Shown here piece after piece: positions 1 to 6,000 of a DNA stretch of 9,200 nucleotides. Below the pieces are notes generated by a model. It had not been told where the DNA came from. It searched no databases and was given only the letters and a program-made list of their open reading frames with translations. The translations under genes and the position numbers were made by a program. This stretch comes from CAYSWK01 sp964434735 (GTDB lineage Archaea > Micrarchaeota > Micrarchaeia > Anstonellales > Bilamarchaeaceae). How positions within the stretch are numbered: the stretch's first letter is position 1; every line of letters begins with the position of its first letter. The stretch spans positions 1 to 9,200 of the forward strand of contig CAYSWK010000036.1 in NCBI GenBank assembly GCA_964434735.1, written 5' to 3'.

Positions 1-3000
1 AGATTCATGCTGGGCTCGCGGTTGGTTTGGATGAGGTACGTTTAGTTCAATTAATTGGGCTTCTCGTTGCACTAGTTCGTGCTCTGCACCTACTGCCTTT
101 TGAAGCACTTGTTGCGCTGCTTCCTGCGTAGGGGCCTGCGTTTGGCCAATGCGAACTACAAAATCTCCGGCCGTTTTTCTCATGAATCGTTGAGTTCCGA
201 CTTGATCTTCAGGCCTGACTTGAGAGGTGTACGCATCAACCGCTTCTAGCACAATTATGCGTGCAGGATGATTTGCCAGGTCTGCATCAAGCCGTGCTGC
301 GCGTTCTGTTAGTGGAAGCAAAGCAAGCTCTCTTACATATTCTGTTAGTGCTTTTGTGTTTGAAATTGATTCTACAAACTCATTTGCCGCTTGTTGGGCG
401 TGAGCCTGTTCCTGCCTTAGCCGTGCTTGTTCTCGTGCCATCCGTACTGCGCCAAGCTCAATGACATTTGAAGGTGCTGTTTGTGTTGGTTTGGTCGGTT
501 GCCCGCCGCCGCCTGAAGGGGGCGTATAATCTGGGTCTTCCCGTGCCCGTATTGCAAATGCTGCCTGTTCAGGAGAAACGTCCTTATATTGTTCATCAAT
601 ACGCTTGAGGAATTCAGGATCTGCAAATGCCTTGTTTGCCGCCCCTTCTTCATACCTTGCAAGTGCAACATGAAGGTCTTCAAAAGTCCTTACGCGTATT
701 CCGCTTTCAGCAAGAAATGCGCGCAAACGTTCTACGCTTCCTTTGCCAAGTGCTGTTTCGACTTGAGTGTGGAGGATCGGATCATCAACGTTGGAGCCTA
801 AAAAGAGCGAAAGGAGCGTGCCTGCCTTGTTGAGCGTTCGTACACGTTCCTGATAATGTTCTGGAATGCTTGTAGGTTCAACAAGCGTGCCTTGCCGGGG
901 AGATTGAAGATCCCCGTAATACGATCCCGATTTAAGATAATTCATTGCGTCACGGAACTTTCCAACCGTAATATCTTTGCCTTGCAATGCCGTGCCCTGT
1001 ACGGTTGCGCCTATTCCTTCTGATGCGCGCGCTTCGATTTCCTCGCGACATAAGGTAAGGAATTCTTTTGCTTGAGCGTTTGTCAATTTTTGATTTTTAA
1101 CATGCACTACGAAATCCGCCGCGTTGCCCGTTTGTATGACCTGAACATTGGAAGGCGCAATGCCGTTTCTTGCTGCGAATTTTTCAGCTGCCGCAACAAC
1201 TGCGGATTGCTGGAGGAATAGGAATTCGTCGCCCGTTGCATGGCTTGAAAGGTTTGACACGGAAAGGCCGATCCTTCCTTCGCTCAGTGCGCCGTGCATC
1301 TTGCCTTTTTCTGCACTCAATGTTTGAAGTTGTTCACGTATTGGTGCGCCCCTTGGCCCGATTTCAGCATATACTTCTGCACTTATAAGTAGTACGGAAT
1401 CTGCAGATTGGACTGAAGTGTTATCGCGCCCTATACCAAAAACAGCGGATACTCGTTCCTGTACGTTGGTGCGTAATCCGTTTGCAATCCGTGTTCGTTC
1501 CGTAAGCATTCTTCCTTGCTCATTTGCATTCAAAAGATGCATGTGCTCGTCAACACCTTGCCGCGTGGCAGGAAGTCCATCAAGAACCTGGGCAGCATGG
1601 CCGATGGCGCCATCCGCTTGTCGGTATAGCTCATGAACAAGGGAACTTCTTCCCAAAGGTGTCGCTGCTTTTGTTTGCAATTCTCTTAGTGATGTATTTG
1701 AAAATACCGTACCGATATTTACCCTCAGCCTGTTTGAGAAAAGATGTTCAACATACGGGCGTATTGGTGTTTGTTTTGTAAGGTCATCAAGCAAGCTTCC
1801 TTCAAAAGAGAATTTTGCCGCGATTTCTTCCTGCACTATTGCGAGCGCCCTGCGTGCTGCAGTTTCATTTGGTGCAAGAATAACAAAACCAGCCTCATCG
1901 GAGCTTGTTCCAAATGCCGCTGAGTGTACGTGGGCTTCACCTGCAAGTCTTTGGTTGATTACATCCGGAAGTTGTCCTACTACTGTTTGGTAATATTCAC
2001 GGATGTTTATATCTCCAAGAACGCGGTTTGTGGGGTCCGATGAAATGGCATTCAATACGTTTTGCCTAACGAGGTCAAGTGAAACTACGCCGATGGTAAC
2101 TGGAGTTTGGCCATCAACCGTAATTCCGCGGGGATTGAGCAATTCAGAAACGCCCATTGCGTTTAGGTACGCAACATCTCCAAGCACTTCGGGAGCCTGC
2201 AGTGTAATTCCAAATTCGGGAAGTGAGGGGAAATTCCTTACAAACGGCCGTGCAGACCGTAGTATTGAATTCAATTCCCGTTGTGCAAATAATATTTCTA
2301 TAGTTCCATTTTCCAAGTCATTTGCAAGCTGTAAAAGCCTGTCGCTTTTTTCAGGGAGTAACCCTGAAAACTCTTCTGCAACGTGTCGTATTCTTGCGAC
2401 TGCATTTGCAGGCACAAGTGTTTCTTCAGCTTCAGGCACGGCCAAGGGTAAACGTGTTTCATCAGGGGCATCAAGCACGCGTGCATACGTAGTAGGTTCT
2501 TGTATTGCCAAAGGCTGTTCAAACGAAACTCCTTTTTCAGCAAGGAGCGTTCGCGCCCGTTCCATCCGTGCCGGGTCGACTTTAGGTTTTTTGAACTCAC
2601 CTTTTTTTGATTCGATAAATTCATCATACGTAATTAATTTTGCAAGCGACTCTTGCGCTTCTTGTGGGCTTAGGTATCCTTTTTCCACGGCATTTGCAAG
2701 TGCCCTTGCAACCGGTTCACGCATTGAGGCGTCAGGAATAAGGTATGCAATGTGTGCCGCACCATCAACATAATTTCGTTCGTTGAATGCACTTTTAAAA
2801 GACCGAACGTTTGCAGTGTCGGTCGAATCAACGATAACGTAGAACGGGCCGTGGTACCCTGCAGTTAATGCGGAGCTTCCTACTTTTGCCAATGCGCCTA
2901 TGCCTCCTATTAGTTCGTTGTCAAGCATGATTGAAACAAGCACATCCAATCCTCCGTTTGCTAAGGATACGCCGTGGGCGTTTATACTTTCTTCCCTGGC

Positions 3001-6000
3001 TTTTTTGAAAAGTGCGGGTTCCTTTGCATCAACAGCGTCATGAAGTTGTCCTTTTGCCATTGTCCCCGTACGACCGACTTCAGTATCAAGAAAATGCACC
3101 GTAGGAATTGGAACCTTTTGGAATTGCCTGAGATTATCCAATAATTGTTCGTGCCCTTCCTGCACCAATCCAGCCCTTAGTTTTTCAAGAAATGCCGGTT
3201 TTCTTTCTTCAGGAATTGCACGTAGCCATTTCATTTGGTCTACAAACAGGTCCATGTCCCCTTTTCGTGCCGCATCAACTGCTTTTTGAATTAAGGCATC
3301 CTCATTAATGGGCGTTACTTTGATTTGGTCTCTGATCCGTTCCCTTCGTGTTTGAGGGGCATTGACCGGCAGGACCTGTTCTGCCTCCGGCTGAAGTATC
3401 GGCTCTGCAACCTGAGCCCGTTTATTTTCCCTGTCGCGCACTGCTAGGATATGTTGCGGGATCGAGACGACCTCATCAGGACTCGTTAAGTAGTATGATC
3501 GTAATTCCATCGCAAGCCTTCCGGGAGGATCGTTTCTTGCAACGAATGGCGCAATCCCGTTTCCTTCTTCAGCCGTAAGTTTCCGGCCAAGTGAAAGCTC
3601 AACGTTTGCATATGCGTCTTTTTGTTTATTTGTAAACGAGGAATATGTTTTTTGGAATTGCTCCTCAATTGCAATTTGTTCAAATAGCTTCATTTGCCCT
3701 TTTGAAACTCCAAACAGTACCCCCATCGTCCCTTGGAATATTCGTGCGCTTGGAGTTTGGGAATACATCATATTCCTAAATCGTGCCTGGCCTCCTAGGG
3801 CATACGGTGCGCCTATTTGCATAATGGGTAGGAATGAAAGTGCCGCAGAAACGACAAGTTCAAGCGTGCTGATATCTCCTTTTGCATGCCCATCAATCAA
3901 ATCCGGCGCTTGTGCGATCGAAAGCACAACTCCTCCTCCCAACAACCCCGTCCCCATTGCGCGTGCAAAATTTCCCGTGTGTGAAATCAATCCGGAAGCT
4001 GAGGCAGTCGGAAGTGCTGCACCTGCAAAGCCGAATACGATTCCGCCAATTCCTAGGGCATGTTGCCGGATTGAAAGCCCGCTTCTACCTGCATAATGGA
4101 TTTGCTCGTGATATCCTGCCAACGCTTCAGTGCCAAAGAACGTTCCCACAAGAGGCAATGCTGCACCTTCGGTTGCTACAATTAGAACACTTGACGTAAT
4201 CGTTTTTCCGATTATGTTTGCAGTACGCAGGTAGCTTTCAGAGCTTTTTGCATCTGAAATCGTTTTGGATATGTTCAATTCAGATTCTTTTGCAGTTCGT
4301 TCTATCTTTTCAAGCAATATTTCGTATTTTTCAGCATATTTTGAATTCAACGCAATTGCTTCCTGGGCAGTCGAGTAATATGTTCGTGCAGATTGCGCGA
4401 GGGAGTCAATCACGGTTTTTCGTTCGTCAAGGCTGATGAATGAGGGGATTTCAAGCAAGGGGCGTTGCGTTGCCTGGAACGTTTCTTCAGAACGTGCGTA
4501 TGCCGTTTGTATGACTTTTTGCGCATTTTTATCAAGTTCAATTCGAACAAGCTCTTGTTTATCGTTTTTAACGAATCCAAGCGATGCGAAAAGAAGATTC
4601 GCATTTGTACGCGCAATCAGTTGAGAATCGGACACCTCTAAAGGATGTGGCGCCCCTTCGGAAAGGAACTGGTTTATCCAGAGTGCCCGTTCAAGTCCGC
4701 GTACATATGTTTTTTCAATTGGCGCCGATTGTGTTTCTGAAGTAACCCATGCTTCACTGCGGGTTTTGGTCTGTTGTCGTATTTGAATTCGTATTTTAGG
4801 CATATATACGTCTTTGGATGAGACGAGTGCATTTGAAAATTCAAGAGGAGATTGGCTTGCATACTCTGAAACCTGTAAAATGTCTCCAGCCGCGCTTCGT
4901 ATCATTGAAACGGGTACTCCGCCCGCACGTCCGGAACGTTCGAGTGCGTCAGCCATATCAAGTACGGAAAGGGATTTTTGGTACCCCGTCAGTGCAAATG
5001 ACCATCCGGTAAGCCGTACGTTGGTATCGGTAACAAGTCCTTGATGGGCCACTTGGGCTTTAAGCTGCCGTAGGTGTATTTCTTGCATTTTTCCCTGTTG
5101 TGTCTGCCTTGTTGCTTCTTCCATAAGCGCAGGGCCATATGTTTTTATTGTTTCTTCAAGTGTTTTTGCTTCGCCTTTTTTTCGTATGCTTGATTGGATT
5201 CGTGCATATGCTTGTTTTGATATTCTGCCTTGTGATGCAAGGTTTTGCACAAGGCCAAGCGCAAGGGTCGGGTCAAGTATGTCCTTTGAGGAGTGTATGC
5301 CGTACGTCGTATCAAGGAGGGAAACCCGATCGTTTGAAAATTCCCCTATCCTTTTTTGGATTGCGGGGGCAAAGGCTTGGAACCCAGGAAGCGATGAAAT
5401 TGCAGCAACTCGTTCTTTATGCGAAAGCGTATCTTCGGTGTCCAGTGTGTGTTGGAGTTCCCCGAATTGGCCCAGGTTGGTAAGAAATTCATTCAGCGAA
5501 TCCTCAATTGACCTGCTTTCAACCTGCATGGACCAAAGCGATTGGCGCGCAACTCCAACAGAGACTCGATCCTCAACAATATCGAGCGTTTTACGTGCTT
5601 CTTTCAATTTTCCTTTTTGAATTTCCTGGTATGCTTGTGTGAACAATGCGGAGTATTGTTCAGGTTTTATGTGTGAAAGCACATTTGATTTTTGTTCCTC
5701 TTCTGAGGCAAACGGAAGATACTGGGATTTTACTTGCGAAATCCGTGCATCAAGTGCGTACAATTGCATTGTTGCCTGGGCACGCGCAAGAATACGCTGC
5801 CCCTCCTCGAGCCTGTCGGATTTTATAAGGGATATCCCTTTTGCAATGATCATGTCAACCGGTGCGGCTGAATACGCAGGGAATTCTGCAGCACCCGCAT
5901 GCTTGTTTGTTACCCCTTGGTAGTTTTTTTCAATTTCATGGTTGCGTTTGGAAAGGGCATATGCGTTTTGTAAAAGCGTCTTTTGTATAGTTTCACGGTG

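Noticed and set aside
1222..1236. T-G-D-E-F at residues 2397-2401 as an active diguanylate cyclase signature
   Set aside because: The first glycine is replaced, the metal-binding Asp on the preceding strand is not present, and the motif fits the H-x-x-G-D-x-x-L position at least as well. I keep it only as part of a degenerate module.
2003..2773. 256-codon plus-strand open frame beginning MFISPRT
   Set aside because: It lies wholly antisense to the giant gene, is serine-rich with no domain pattern, and has no ribosome binding site I can recognise. The codon bias of the minus-strand gene (few in-frame complements of stops) explains it, as it does the many other plus-strand open frames of 60-144 codons.
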